Part shown: piece after piece, positions 1 to 8,327 of the stretch
Layout: each line of letters opens with the position of its first letter
How positions within the stretch are numbered: position 1 is the stretch's first letter
NCBI GenBank assembly: GCA_000802095.1
Contig: JUEB01000017.1
Coordinates: 248,001 to 312,000 of the forward strand
Length of the DNA stretch: 64,000 nucleotides
Source of the DNA: Peptococcaceae bacterium BICA1-7
Lineage (GTDB): Bacteria; Bacillota; Desulfotomaculia; Desulfotomaculales; Desulfocucumaceae
Direction: 5' to 3'
Translations under genes and position numbers: made by a program
The notes under the pieces: model-generated
The model's input: the letters and a program-made list of their open reading frames with translations, nothing else
Told to the model about the DNA's origin: nothing
The model's database searches: none

Positions 1-1
1 G

Positions 2-553
2 GATGTGGTGCGGCTGGAGTTGCCGGCGTTAAAGGACAGGGTATCAGATATTCCCGAGCTGGCAGACTATTTTATAAACAAGCTGGCCCGCCAGCAGTCC
101 CTGATAAATTCGCCCGCCTTAACCGAAGAAGCTCTCAGTGCGCTAAAGAACTACCATTGGAATGGTAATATCAGAGAATTATATAATGTGATTCAGCAGT
201 TAATGATCAATGAGCTGAAAGGCCATATAACTATAAACGATTTGCCTTCAAAAATATGGAACAAAGACAACAATCCATATAATAGTGGTAGCGTCAGTAA
301 TATGTCTATAAAAGATTATCTACCTATGGAAATTACGTCGCTATTAAATGCCTTAAATGATAAATTAAATGCTTTGGGTCCTGCTACAGACTCAGTTCCC
401 TTCAGCCCCAGGCATTTGTGTGAAGTGGAAAAGGAATATATTGAAAAAACAATAGAATTTTTCAACGGCAATTTAACATTGGCGGCCAGGGCTCTGGGAC
501 TGAGCAGGGCAACCTTGTATCGCAAAGTGAAACAAAATCGTTTTAGAAACTGA
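2..553 (+). CDS. Sigma-54-dependent transcriptional activator, C-terminal part (5' end outside window)
   Basis: This is the C-terminal part of an enhancer-binding protein that drives sigma-54 RNA polymerase by ATP hydrolysis. The reading frame is open at the left edge, so the sensor domain and most of the AAA+ domain are missing. What can be seen is the end of the AAA+ domain, with the family's RLPPLRER-like segment (RLELPALKDR) and the sensor-2 motif GNIREL. A linker and a C-terminal Fis-type helix-turn-helix follow (LTLAARALGLSRATLYRKVK). A hairpin terminator follows the stop. The next two genes (CheW and a chemoreceptor) have a well-formed sigma-54 promoter, so they are the likely targets. 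The signal it senses cannot be told from this fragment. Confidence 0.93.
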   Translation, partial: DVVRLELPALKDRVSDIPELADYFINKLARQQSLINSPALTEEALSALKNYHWNGNIRELYNVIQQLMINELKGHITINDLPSKIWNKDNNPYNSGSVSNMSIKDYLPMEITSLLNALNDKLNALGPATDSVPFSPRHLCEVEKEYIEKTIEFFNGNLTLAARALGLSRATLYRKVKQNRFRN

Positions 554-600
554 CATATGATACAATAATGTACCAAAAAAAGATAAAAACTTTTATTATT

Positions 601-625
601 GCTTTCTTTGTGGAAAGCTTTTTTT
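601..625 (+). terminator. Intrinsic terminator after the sigma-54 activator
   Basis: A 6-bp stem (GCTTTC/GAAAGC) with a 6-base loop is followed by a run of seven T. It separates the activator gene from the CheW-MCP unit. Confidence 0.7.
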
Positions 626-683
626 GTTTATATAAAATGGGCAAAACAGTGCCTCTACTGTAATCTTGTGTTTATATTCTTAA

Positions 684-699
684 TGGTATAAGGCTTGCA
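684..699 (+). promoter_or_regulatory. Sigma-54 (-24/-12) promoter for cheW-mcp
   Basis: TGGTATA-AGGC-TTGCA fits the sigma-54 consensus TGGCAYR-N4-TTGCW. The invariant GG (685-686) and GC (697-698) are exactly 12 bp apart. It lies 45 bp upstream of the cheW start and about 130 bp downstream of a sigma-54 activator gene. A short inverted repeat (ACAGT at 646-650, ACTGT at 657-661) lies upstream, but it is closer than activator sites usually are. Confidence 0.75.
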
Positions 700-743
700 A
701 CTATACTAGCAAAAAAAATTGCCAAAAGGAGGGAAGATATGTA

Positions 744-1157
744 ATGGGGCAAAAACAGGCGGTTATTTTTGAACTGGATAAGGTGCTGTATGGTATTGAC
801 ATTATTGAGGTGCAGGAGATTATCAGGATGGTTGAGATTACTCCTGTTGCGGAGTCGGAGTTTTCAACAGAAGGTATTGTTAATTTACGGGGGCAGGTTA
901 TTCCGGTAATGAATTTATGTCGCAGACTTAATCTGACAACCAAGGACCCGGACAAGGACAGCAGGATTATAGTCACAGAACATAATGGAATTAAGACTGG
1001 ATTGGTTGTGGACCGTGTCCTGGAGGTAGGCACATACGATGAAGCATGTACCGCTCCCCCCGGCGAGATTGGATTTGAATCCAGGTATTTGAGAGAGATT
1101 GTCAAAAAGCAAAATAACCTATGGCTTATTTTAAGCCTGCAAGAGTTGCATCAATAA
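744..1157 (+). CDS. cheW: CheW-domain chemotaxis coupling protein
   Basis: This 137-residue protein is a single CheW/SH3-like domain. Such domains bridge chemoreceptors to the CheA kinase at the inner face of the membrane. Family features include the start (AVIFELDKVLYGIDIIEVQEIIR), the VNLRGQVIPVMNL core and the GLVVDRVLEV strand. The ATG has a Shine-Dalgarno sequence (AGGAGGG, about 10 bases upstream). It sits 18 bases before a chemoreceptor gene and shares its sigma-54 promoter. No cheA is in the window, so the pair probably joins a pathway encoded elsewhere. Confidence 0.93.
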   Translation: MGQKQAVIFELDKVLYGIDIIEVQEIIRMVEITPVAESEFSTEGIVNLRGQVIPVMNLCRRLNLTTKDPDKDSRIIVTEHNGIKTGLVVDRVLEVGTYDEACTAPPGEIGFESRYLREIVKKQNNLWLILSLQELHQ

Positions 1158-1175
1158 GCAGGAGGAATAGACAAG

Positions 1176-2774
1176 ATGAAATTAAGAGTTGGAGCAAAAA
1201 TTAGCCTTGGATTTGCCCTTATGCTGGTTTTAATTTTAATTGTGGGAGGAAACTCATATAATTCCATAAAGACAACTAAAGCCGAACTTTTAGCCTTGAA
1301 TGAAGCCAATGAGAGACTGATACTGGAGCTGCAGATTGAAAACAGCTTTAAGGAAGGAGTCGCCTCAATGAGGGGTTTCATTGCCTACGGCGATGAAACT
1401 TATTATGACAAAACCAAAGAGAATTTGAACAAGACCCTGGAAATGGAAAAAAAGCTTCTGCAGATGGCAAGGGAAGATAAGAAGCAGGATGTCGTAGAAT
1501 TGATTGACTCCACAGGCCAATATACTGACGGGCTGTTAAACACACTTTCCCCGGTGGTCAGGTTATATCATAAAGAGCTTAGTGCGGGTAACTCGGAGCA
1601 GGCCAAACAATATTTTGCAGAGATGAACAGTATCGCCCGGGGCCTTATACCTTTTACCACTCAGCTTACCGAAACTCTTCAGGCACTGGTTAAAAGCAAC
1701 CATGAAATAGTGAATGACAGTATGGGCCTATCAGTAGAGCACGCCAATGAAATAATAACTATGGCACTGATTATGACCAGTATTTCGGTTATTATAGGCA
1801 TTATACTCAGCGTGCTGCTTACCAGAATGATTCGCAATCCCATCATGGAAATGGTGTCCGGAGCCAATAAGTATGCCGAAGGAGACTTCAGGAATGAAAT
1901 AACGGTCAAGTCTTCTGATGAAATTGGTGAGCTGGCCCAGTCTCTTAACGTAATGCAGAGAAGCTTTAAAGATATTGTTCAAAGGTTAAATAATTCTTCC
2001 AATCAGCTGGCTGACTCAGCCCAGCAACTGGCCTCCCAGGCCCAGCAGACATCAGCCGGGGCGTCTGAAACCGCTTCCACAATGAACGAGATAGCCACCA
2101 CTGTGGACAATATGTCTCAAAACACCCAGGAAGTGTCCGGTCAGGCAAACCTGGCCTCACAGCACGCAGATAAAGGATTCCAGGGTATAGAGATGGTTAC
2201 CGGGCAGATGCAGGAGATTTCAACCTCATCCATGCAGGTAAGTAAATCCATTGATACACTAAATGATGCCATAATAAAAATTGGCCAGTTTGTAGAAGTA
2301 ATAACCAACATTGCAGACCAGACCAACCTGCTGGCCTTAAACGCGGCTATTGAGGCGGCAAGGGCCGGAGATGCCGGGAGAGGTTTCGCCGTAGTAGCTG
2401 AAGAGGTAAGGAAGTTGGCTGAAAACTCGGCCCAGTCCACCAAGGAGATAAAGCAGCTTATCGAGGAAATACAGGATCAGTCAGACCAGGCTGTAAAGGC
2501 CATGTCTGTAGGGGCAGAAAAGGTTAAACAGGGCGACCAGGTGGTCCAGGATGTAGGCAGGAGCTTTGCGGAGATTATCAAGGCTGTAAGGGAGCTGACG
2601 GATCAGGTGCAAAACGTAGCAGCCTCAGCTCAGCAAGTTTCTGCAGGAGTTCAAAATGTTGCAGGCACTACTGAAGAGCAGACTGCAGCAATGGAGGAGG
2701 TTTCCGCCGCCACTGAAAGCTTGAATAAACTTGCTGAGGAACTTAAGTCACTGGTTTATAAGTTTAAAATCTAA
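1176..2774 (+). CDS. Methyl-accepting chemotaxis protein
   Basis: This 532-residue transmembrane chemoreceptor has a membrane segment at about 9-25 and a four-helix-bundle-type extracytoplasmic region to about 190. A second membrane segment follows at about 193-217, then a HAMP domain to about 270. The long coiled-coil signalling domain contains the highly conserved hairpin tip ([20 protein letters not shown]). There is no obvious CheR-tethering pentapeptide at the C-terminus. Its Shine-Dalgarno sequence is AGGAGG. It is co-transcribed with the CheW gene under an apparent sigma-54 promoter. The ligand is unknown. Confidence 0.95.
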   Translation: MKLRVGAKISLGFALMLVLILIVGGNSYNSIKTTKAELLALNEANERLILELQIENSFKEGVASMRGFIAYGDETYYDKTKENLNKTLEMEKKLLQMAREDKKQDVVELIDSTGQYTDGLLNTLSPVVRLYHKELSAGNSEQAKQYFAEMNSIARGLIPFTTQLTETLQALVKSNHEIVNDSMGLSVEHANEIITMALIMTSISVIIGIILSVLLTRMIRNPIMEMVSGANKYAEGDFRNEITVKSSDEIGELAQSLNVMQRSFKDIVQRLNNSSNQLADSAQQLASQAQQTSAGASETASTMNEIATTVDNMSQNTQEVSGQANLASQHADKGFQGIEMVTGQMQEISTSSMQVSKSIDTLNDAIIKIGQFVEVITNIADQTNLLALNAAIEAARAGDAGRGFAVVAEEVRKLAENSAQSTKEIKQLIEEIQDQSDQAVKAMSVGAEKVKQGDQVVQDVGRSFAEIIKAVRELTDQVQNVAASAQQVSAGVQNVAGTTEEQTAAMEEVSAATESLNKLAEELKSLVYKFKI

Positions 2775-2783
2775 AAAAAATAC

Positions 2784-2815
2784 GGCCGGTAGATGTATTA
2801 ATACAACTACCGGCC
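2784..2815. terminator. Hairpin after the chemoreceptor gene
   Basis: There is a perfect 9-bp stem (GGCCGGTAG/CTACCGGCC) ten bases past the MCP stop. On the plus strand no T-run follows. On the minus strand eight T follow, so it may act in either direction. Confidence 0.5.
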
Positions 2816-2975
2816 AGTTGATGTGGTTTCCATTATTACCCATAAGGCGCAGTATTGAAATTTCCATTTACACAGAGTTATTTACACTCCCTCCTGGCAC
2901 GGTCGATCTTTTTATGAATATCCCCCGGGCCTGCACTGACTTATCGAGTGCCGTCTATTCCTAAAGGCCCAATCC

Positions 2976-3014
2976 CAAAAACAATGCCCTGGCATAGCCA
3001 AGGGCATTGTTTTA
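2976..3014. terminator. Bidirectional terminator
   Basis: A 10-bp perfect stem (ACAATGCCCT/AGGGCATTGT) has T-rich flanks on both strands. It lies just beyond the stop of the minus-strand gene that begins at 3348. Confidence 0.7.
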
Positions 3015-3042
3015 ATTAGATCCTTTAATTGTCCGTTGTTTA

Positions 3043-3348
3043 CTACAGTTTAACGTACAGAGCGTTTTCCTCTGCATTATACTCCGCCTCAAATTTACCT
3101 TTTTGAGCGATTGCGAATTGATTAAAAAAGCCTTTGCCAAACATTTTGGTTTTCTTTAATTCTATGCCGCCTTCGTTAACACCTTTAACTCTAATTACAT
3201 TGCTCTGCTTATCGTATGCAAGTTCCACCCTGCTGGAGCCAAGTTTCTCCCTGGCAACATTATTTAAGACAATGGATGTTTTCGAAAGTGATACGATAGG
3301 TTTCTTCTCTGCCCTTTCTCCACGCGGCCTATAAACTTCAAATGACAC
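3043..3348 (-). CDS. Conserved-looking hypothetical protein (101 aa)
   Basis: I do not recognise this protein. It has 101 residues, is basic, and has alternating hydrophobic strands, suggesting a small beta-rich cytoplasmic protein. It has no signal peptide, membrane segment or cysteines. The frame has coding-like composition, stands alone between a divergent intergenic space and its own terminator, and no competing frame is convincing. A phrase in the middle (VLNNVAREKLGSSRVELAYD) resembles small DNA- or ligand-binding beta proteins only loosely, so no function is assigned. Confidence 0.75.
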   Translation of the reverse strand: MSFEVYRPRGERAEKKPIVSLSKTSIVLNNVAREKLGSSRVELAYDKQSNVIRVKGVNEGGIELKKTKMFGKGFFNQFAIAQKGKFEAEYNAEENALYVKL

Positions 3349-3790
3349 CTGCGAGCCCCCTCTATATTTTTAATAAAAGTTCTATATTAAACAATAAAAT
3401 TGTAAACTGATATGCTATTTTTGTCAATCAGAAAAAGGACTGTTATCTTAACATAAATGAACTATTTATCTCATCACAACTTCAAGACAGACATAACAAA
3501 AACCCTTGTGAAAAATGGGTCCCACTGTGAACAATGAAAAACAAAATATTTTCTATTTGCAAATAGCAAGTAAATGGTTAATCTCCAAACTAACCTCCAT
3601 CACAAACATTAATTGTGCATAACAAATCATTTAGCTAAGCATAAATAATAAGGTAGCTGAAAGCCCAAATCATCATTGCAGTCTATAATCCCGGCGCCAA
3701 TCATAAACGGATAAATGTATCTGCTCAGTTGCAGCATTATATCTACAGAAACGCTTCTTTAGCATAGCATGTTTTAAATTAATTCATCGA
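3349..3790. other. AT-rich intergenic region without a recognisable gene
   Basis: No open frame with a ribosome-binding site was found. The only structure noticed is a perfect 14-bp palindrome (CTATTTGCAAATAG, 3553-3566), which could be an operator. The region separates a small unknown gene from the convergent end of a methyltransferase gene. Confidence 0.4.
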
Positions 3791-4564
3791 TTAACCGGTG
3801 CTATTTGACTGTTTTTTTAAAACCCAGATCATATATGGGCTTTTCTCTTCATCAAAGGGTCCGTAGGAATAATCACCATATAAATTCTCTATACTGAATC
3901 CTAATGCAACAAAAAAATGCTCAAGCTTGACTTTATCCAGTAAACTGAAATTTATAGCAACAAACCTTTTTTCGGTAAGCAAATTATCCTTATTATATAT
4001 TTCATAGAACTGCATGCCACTTATTGTTCCTGAATCCTTGTTATAACTGTTGTAATAGGACAATACCAAGCTGCCTTCATCGTTCATGGAAAACCGCCCC
4101 AGCATTCTTATCAGCCCGTCTGCAGTTTTTAACCTTATTTTGGGATTATGCATTGTGCAAATGAATCTCCCGTTTTGAAGCAGATGCCCGTATATTCTGT
4201 CCAGTGCGGCCAGTTGTTTTTCCTCTGTCAGTATTTCGGAGAAAGAATTAAAGGGTATAAAGATTAAGTTATACTTTTCCCCCAGGGCCAGACTGCAAAC
4301 ATCCATGCTAACCAGTTTTACAGAAATATCTTTCCCTTCAATTTTCCTTGAAAAAACCTCCAGCATGCGCCTTGAATAGTCCACACAGGTCATGCTTATC
4401 CCTTTTTCCAGCAAGGGAATGGAGATTCGCCCGGTGCCGCACATAAGCTCAAGCACATTCCCCCGGCATTTTTTAGCCTCATTATAGAAGAATGGTACAT
4501 CCAGGGTTGTATTGACATAAAAGTCATATAAATCTGCTACAAAATCAAAGTCAATACTCTTCAC
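3791..4564 (-). CDS. Class I SAM-dependent methyltransferase
   Basis: This 257-residue protein has the Rossmann-fold methyltransferase motifs. Motif I, for SAM binding, is at about 37-45 (LELMCGTGRI). An acidic residue ends strand 2 (TCVDYSRRML), and motif IV is NLIFIPFNSFSEI. The second half (antiparallel strands, YEIYNKDNLLTEKRF) resembles small-molecule methyltransferases of the ubiE/YcgJ type. The substrate cannot be told. The gene is monocistronic, followed by a long empty spacer. Confidence 0.88.
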   Translation of the reverse strand: MKSIDFDFVADLYDFYVNTTLDVPFFYNEAKKCRGNVLELMCGTGRISIPLLEKGISMTCVDYSRRMLEVFSRKIEGKDISVKLVSMDVCSLALGEKYNLIFIPFNSFSEILTEEKQLAALDRIYGHLLQNGRFICTMHNPKIRLKTADGLIRMLGRFSMNDEGSLVLSYYNSYNKDSGTISGMQFYEIYNKDNLLTEKRFVAINFSLLDKVKLEHFFVALGFSIENLYGDYSYGPFDEEKSPYMIWVLKKQSNSTG

Positions 4565-4704
4565 TCTCCCAACCCTCCTTCAATTAACAATCAATAATTA
4601 ATATCTATTCTTTATATTAACACAGTTACCGTTTTATGGTAGATAATATTTAAGTAAGTATTAAAAGATCAGCATAAGACCCTGTTGGAGGTGTTGAAAA
4701 TGAG

Positions 4705-4742
4705 GAACCACCCGCCGGATAAATTTCCGGGACGGGTGGTTC
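4705..4742 (-). terminator. Terminator of the sigI-rsgI-CAO gene cluster
   Basis: A 10-bp perfect stem (GAACCACCCG/CGGGTGGTTC) with an inner GC-rich arm lies 24 bases past the stop of the gene ending at 4766. A short T-run follows on the minus strand. Confidence 0.7.
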
Positions 4743-4765
4743 TTTATCTGGGACTGTGTAAATGG

Positions 4766-5665
4766 CTACTGCTGCGTTGTGTCGGTAGCACCTGTTTGAT
4801 CGGTGGTGGTGTCAGTAGAATCGCCGTCGGTTGTTTCATCAGTAGTTGTTTCATCAGTAGTTGTCTCGTCAGTAGTTGTCTCGTCAGTAGTTGTCTCGTC
4901 AGTAGTTGTCTCATCAGTGGTTGTCTCATCAGTGGTTGTCTCGGTGCCGTCGCCGATGTCAACAGTTCCGGTTTCCTCATCCCAGTCAACATTCATATTC
5001 AAGGCCTGGGCAACAAATCTTATGGGAACAAAGGTACTGTTGCTAATCAGCTGGGCCGGCACGTCCATCTCCTGCTCCTCGCCGTTTACAGTAATTACCC
5101 TGCTGTCAAGGGTAACCACCACTGTCACACCGTCCCTGACTATGGTTACTGTTTTGGCCGCCTCATCCCAGGTCACTTCGGCCCCCAGACCGTTCATAAT
5201 GGCCCTCACCGGTATCAGGGTACGTCCCTCTTTAATGACCGGAGGGACATTAAATTTGACATCTTTTCCCTTTAACTTTACTTTGGGTCCTTCACCGGCT
5301 TCAGTCTCAATTCCCTCTCCGACTTCGGCCTCAACTCTTTCCCTGATCCTGAGGTTGTCACGGGCCTGTGTTTTGTCCTGCACTTTGTCCTGCTTTTTTA
5401 GCTGATTCTTGTCAGGCTGGTCAGTATCGCCGGAGTTTTCCACGCCATCCTGGGCTTGTCCTTCTGTACTCTCATCAGAAGCACTGTCAACGCTGGCGGA
5501 TGGAGAACTGGCGGATGGGGAACTCTTTTGGGCTGTGGCCTTGCTGCCGCCATTTCCCCCGCTCTTTCCGGAGGCCCCGTTTCCTCCGGCCTTAGCGTAA
5601 GCCAGTGAACTTACCCCAATGGTAAACAGTAAACATAGCACCGCGATGAAAATACGCCTTTTCAT
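4766..5665 (-). CDS. Secreted copper-amine-oxidase N-terminal domain protein with Thr/Asp repeat tail
   Basis: This 299-residue exported protein begins with a clear signal peptide (MKRRIFIAVLCLLFTIGVSS, cleavage near AYA at about 24). A Gly/Ser/Asp-rich low-complexity stretch follows. Next is a copper-amine-oxidase-like N-terminal domain at about 130-235, with the typical RTLIPVRAIMNGLGAEVTWD and TFVPIRFVAQALNMNVDWD repeats. Despite the family name, this domain has no catalytic copper site and is common in clostridial cell-surface proteins. The C-terminus is a run of TTTDE units encoded by a 15-bp tandem repeat. The gene lies directly downstream of rsgI, so it may be part of the SigI regulon (inference). 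Confidence 0.9.
   Translation of the reverse strand: MKRRIFIAVLCLLFTIGVSSLAYAKAGGNGASGKSGGNGGSKATAQKSSPSASSPSASVDSASDESTEGQAQDGVENSGDTDQPDKNQLKKQDKVQDKTQARDNLRIRERVEAEVGEGIETEAGEGPKVKLKGKDVKFNVPPVIKEGRTLIPVRAIMNGLGAEVTWDEAAKTVTIVRDGVTVVVTLDSRVITVNGEEQEMDVPAQLISNSTFVPIRFVAQALNMNVDWDEETGTVDIGDGTETTTDETTTDETTTDETTTDETTTDETTTDETTTDETTDGDSTDTTTDQTGATDTTQQ
4829..4944. repeat. 15-bp tandem repeat inside a coding region
   Basis: About seven and a half copies of a 15-bp unit (GTAGTTGTCTCGTCA and variants) encode ETTTD repeats near the C-terminus of the secreted protein on the minus strand. Copies differ by single bases (C/T and A/G). The unit is a multiple of three, so changes in copy number would keep the frame. 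Confidence 0.9.
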
Positions 5666-5760
5666 TTATAAACCCTCCCGCAATTTTTTCACCGGCCTTT
5701 AGCGCCGCGAATTTAAACTATACTTCGCCAGTGACAAACATTTTAAGGGGGTTGCCCGGA

Positions 5761-7092
5761 TTATTTTCCTTTTCCGCCGGAACCGCCTCCCCCGCCACGG
5801 CTGCCACCCCCGGATTTTCCTCCGCCTCCAGAACTGCCTCCACTGGATCCTCCCCCACTGCCGGAACTATTACCTTGCTTGACGGACCCTTCTGTACCGG
5901 CTTTTGCTGCTTCGGAGCCAGCAGCCTCAGCCTCTGCAGAGTCAGAGCTCTCCTCAGTTTTGGTATCCTCCTTATCCGGTTTGACTGCATTGTCGGTCTT
6001 AACGGGTCCCTTATCCTCAGTATTCTTACCCTCCGGGCTCTCCGGCGGACCTTCCCGGGGCCCCTTGCTTTCCCTTTGCTCATCCCCGGGCGGGCCGGGT
6101 GATTTTACTTCCCCACCGGGCTGATCTGATTCTTTTTCAGACTTGCCGGCGCCATTATTTCCAGCTTCTGCCGGCTTTGCCTTTGGTTTGGGGCCGGGGG
6201 TACTCCTGGAATCAGGCTTTAAATCCTTAACTTTCGGCACTCCCACTTTTCCACCGGACTCCTGATCATATGGGCTCCCCTCTGCCGGAGCTGCAACTGC
6301 CGGCCCGTCTGAAGGCGGCGTCTCACTACCCGCAGCATCACCGCCGCCAACCTTTTCTTCTTTGTCTGCTGCTATCTCTTTTATCCTTGGGTCACTTATA
6401 GAAACAGACTGCAGAGGGATGGAATACCCCAGCCTGCCGGCCTCTTCCCAAAGCATATACTTAAGGGGAGACACATCCTGCTCCCTGGCCAGCTCCATAG
6501 TATTTTCATCCATGCTGAAATAGCGTACCCTGGCGCTTACGCCGTTTTCCAGAAGGGCGTCCTGGGCGGCTATGTTTACCTTCTGTATAAGGCCACTACC
6601 GTCGGCGCCACCGGTAATACTGACAGACACTGCTATTTCATTGTCATTTTGACCGCTCAGGTAGTTGCCCTCCCGGCAGTCCCTGATAATTGCCCTCAGT
6701 GCGTCATCAATATCTTTATTTAACAGATCCCGGCTGCCGATTAATCTTTTCCCATCATCGTTATACCCCTTAAGCCGGACCACTTTATTTTCACTGTTAA
6801 TTCCTATCTCAATAGATGGGTTTATCTCCATTCCGATATAGGCGTAAACCTTTCCTGTCAGCATGTGCTGAAAGGAGCTGAAGGCTACCAGGCAGACAAT
6901 TATAAACGATGCCGCCACAGCAAGCACCCTGGCTGGAGATCTCCCCGGCCTTATAATATCGCGGGGCAAGTATTCAATCTGGTCACCTGGCTGCAGCGCA
7001 GCAGCCGTTTTCACCTCCAGAAACTGGCACTTCTCATTCATTATGAACGCCCTGTTTCCGAAAGTCCTAATAACTGTTCCCCTGTCTGCCAT
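5761..7092 (-). CDS. rsgI: RsgI-like anti-sigma-I factor with Gly-rich extracellular tail
   Basis: This is a 443-residue single-pass membrane anti-sigma factor. Residues 1-55 form the cytoplasmic RsgI N-terminal domain (GTVIRTFGNRAFIMNEKCQF), which binds SigI. A membrane segment follows at about 60-78. After it comes the family's extracytoplasmic module with the INPSIEIGINSENKVV signature. The remainder is a long Pro/Glu/Lys/Ser-rich linker ending in a Gly/Ser-rich tail. In clostridial homologues the C-terminus often carries carbohydrate-binding modules; none is visible here. I chose the ATG at 7092, which has AAAGGTGG about 8 bases upstream; a GTG lies four codons earlier. It overlaps sigI by 26 bases, indicating translational coupling. 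Confidence 0.9.
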   Translation of the reverse strand: MADRGTVIRTFGNRAFIMNEKCQFLEVKTAAALQPGDQIEYLPRDIIRPGRSPARVLAVAASFIIVCLVAFSSFQHMLTGKVYAYIGMEINPSIEIGINSENKVVRLKGYNDDGKRLIGSRDLLNKDIDDALRAIIRDCREGNYLSGQNDNEIAVSVSITGGADGSGLIQKVNIAAQDALLENGVSARVRYFSMDENTMELAREQDVSPLKYMLWEEAGRLGYSIPLQSVSISDPRIKEIAADKEEKVGGGDAAGSETPPSDGPAVAAPAEGSPYDQESGGKVGVPKVKDLKPDSRSTPGPKPKAKPAEAGNNGAGKSEKESDQPGGEVKSPGPPGDEQRESKGPREGPPESPEGKNTEDKGPVKTDNAVKPDKEDTKTEESSDSAEAEAAGSEAAKAGTEGSVKQGNSSGSGGGSSGGSSGGGGKSGGGSRGGGGGSGGKGK

Positions 7093-7813
7093 GATCTTCA
7101 CCACCTTTATACAAACTTTCCACGTATTCCTTCATGGTGTCCAGTTCGCTCATCAGCACCAGGCAAATGGCTATTATATATCTCCTGTGCCTCTCCACTG
7201 TCTTTCTGTTTATGGTTATCTTCTGCAAAAGCATTTTCAGCGGGATAGTCCTGTATTTAATAAAATGATGGCGGAGCTCCGGCTCGGCGGTAATTATTTT
7301 GGCCATCCGCACGCACAAAAGTCTTGAGTCTGCATGCCTGGGAGTCTCATCAAGCAAATCCTTAAGCCCTATATTGTATAGAGACAGCTTTTTAACAAAC
7401 AGCTCCATCTCCATCCTGATGTGCACCTGATCGGTGGGGCTGAATGTTGCCCGGGGATCGGAAAAAGTCTCTGTATCCAGTACGTACAGGTTTCGCGCCA
7501 GGTAGCTGCTCCGGGAACGGTGATGGTCAATTATCCTTTTCCTGATCACATCCGCCGCAAAGGACTGAAAAGATCTGAGGCCTGGCTTATACCCGTCTAT
7601 GGCCTCGTTAAAGGCCATCAGCCCCACGCTGTATTCGTCCCTGCTATCTATATCTTCGTAGCCGGTTGAATTTTTTGATACTATTTTTTTAATAAAAACC
7701 AGGTTTTCTGAAATAATTTTTTCCCTGGCGGCTGTATCTCCCGACTGGGCCTCTAAAACCAATCTGCCTGTTTCTTTCCCACCCTCACCCAGAATAAAAA
7801 AAATAACTGCCAC
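7067..7813 (-). CDS. sigI: RNA polymerase sigma factor SigI
   Basis: This 248-residue alternative sigma factor of the SigI family has a region-2 core (AREKIISENLVFIKKIVSK, then SVGLMAFNEAIDGYKPG and FQSFAADVIRKRIIDHHR) that is diagnostic. A C-terminal helix-turn-helix-like part (IPLKMLLQKITINRKTVERHRRYI) replaces a normal region 4. It is held at the membrane by the RsgI protein encoded next. The GTG start at 7813 has a G-rich stretch directly before it, so the exact start is uncertain by a few codons. A terminator-like hairpin lies immediately upstream. Confidence 0.93.
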   Translation of the reverse strand: MAVIFFILGEGGKETGRLVLEAQSGDTAAREKIISENLVFIKKIVSKNSTGYEDIDSRDEYSVGLMAFNEAIDGYKPGLRSFQSFAADVIRKRIIDHHRSRSSYLARNLYVLDTETFSDPRATFSPTDQVHIRMEMELFVKKLSLYNIGLKDLLDETPRHADSRLLCVRMAKIITAEPELRHHFIKYRTIPLKMLLQKITINRKTVERHRRYIIAICLVLMSELDTMKEYVESLYKGGEDHGRQGNSY

Positions 7814-7821
7814 CCCCCGTT

Positions 7822-7847
7822 AAAAAACCATGCATTATGCATGGTTT
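7822..7847 (-). terminator. Terminator between the receiver gene and sigI
   Basis: A 10-bp stem (AAACCATGCA/TGCATGGTTT) around a 3-base loop is followed by six T on the minus strand. It ends the receiver-domain transcript and lies just ahead of sigI. Confidence 0.7.
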
Positions 7848-7925
7848 TCGGGAAAAATATTCCATTATCCTTCTTTTTTAGGCTGATCTTGTACTGTTTT
7901 CGACATTTTTTTGCATAAATGAGCC

Positions 7926-8327
7926 TCATGAGGCAAAGGAGGCAAAGTCATTAACAAAGTCCTTCCTTATTTCTGAAACAGTCTTATCAAAATAAAGCTT
8001 CAGGCGGTCAGTCTGAGAGCAGGGGTTGACCAGTATTTCATCGGCAGTGTAATAGCTTATTATGTCTTTTTTGGTGATTACATCCGAAAACAGAATGACC
8101 GTACAGCGGTGTATTTCCTTTATCCTGCTGAGCAGGCCGGGGGAAGTCTTGTCAAAAGCAAGGGCCAGGAATACTATTTCAGGCTTAAATATTTTTATTA
8201 TTGACTCGGCTAAAACAATATTGTCATACTCAAATACTTTACAACCCATATCACTGAATAAAGAACTTAACCTGTTTCTCATGATAGTATCGTTATCAAT
8301 TATTAAAACCTTCTTTTGGAGCACCAT
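7926..8327 (-). CDS. Degenerate receiver-domain protein
   Basis: This 133-residue protein is a stand-alone receiver fold. The acidic pocket of strand 1 is kept (VLIIDNDT, D11 and D13), and so is the Ser of strand 4 (ILFSDV, S81). The phospho-acceptor Asp at the end of strand 3 is replaced by Ala (PEIVFLALAF, A55), and the conserved Lys of strand 5 is replaced by Asn (EILVNPCS, N101). Classical phosphorylation is therefore unlikely. It may act as a binding module or adaptor. It lies between sigI and a large PAS-GGDEF-HD-GYP gene, both on the same strand. Fold assignment is firm; its function is unknown. Confidence 0.85.
   Translation of the reverse strand: MVLQKKVLIIDNDTIMRNRLSSLFSDMGCKVFEYDNIVLAESIIKIFKPEIVFLALAFDKTSPGLLSRIKEIHRCTVILFSDVITKKDIISYYTADEILVNPCSQTDRLKLYFDKTVSEIRKDFVNDFASFAS

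Noticed and set aside
2731-2964. A 77-aa frame after the chemoreceptor gene
   Set aside because: It begins inside the MCP gene, has no RBS and covers a terminator hairpin.
4685-5275. A 196-aa plus-strand frame with many cysteines
   Set aside because: It is a mirror of the Thr/Asp repeat gene on the minus strand; the repeated pattern is explained by the 15-bp repeat.
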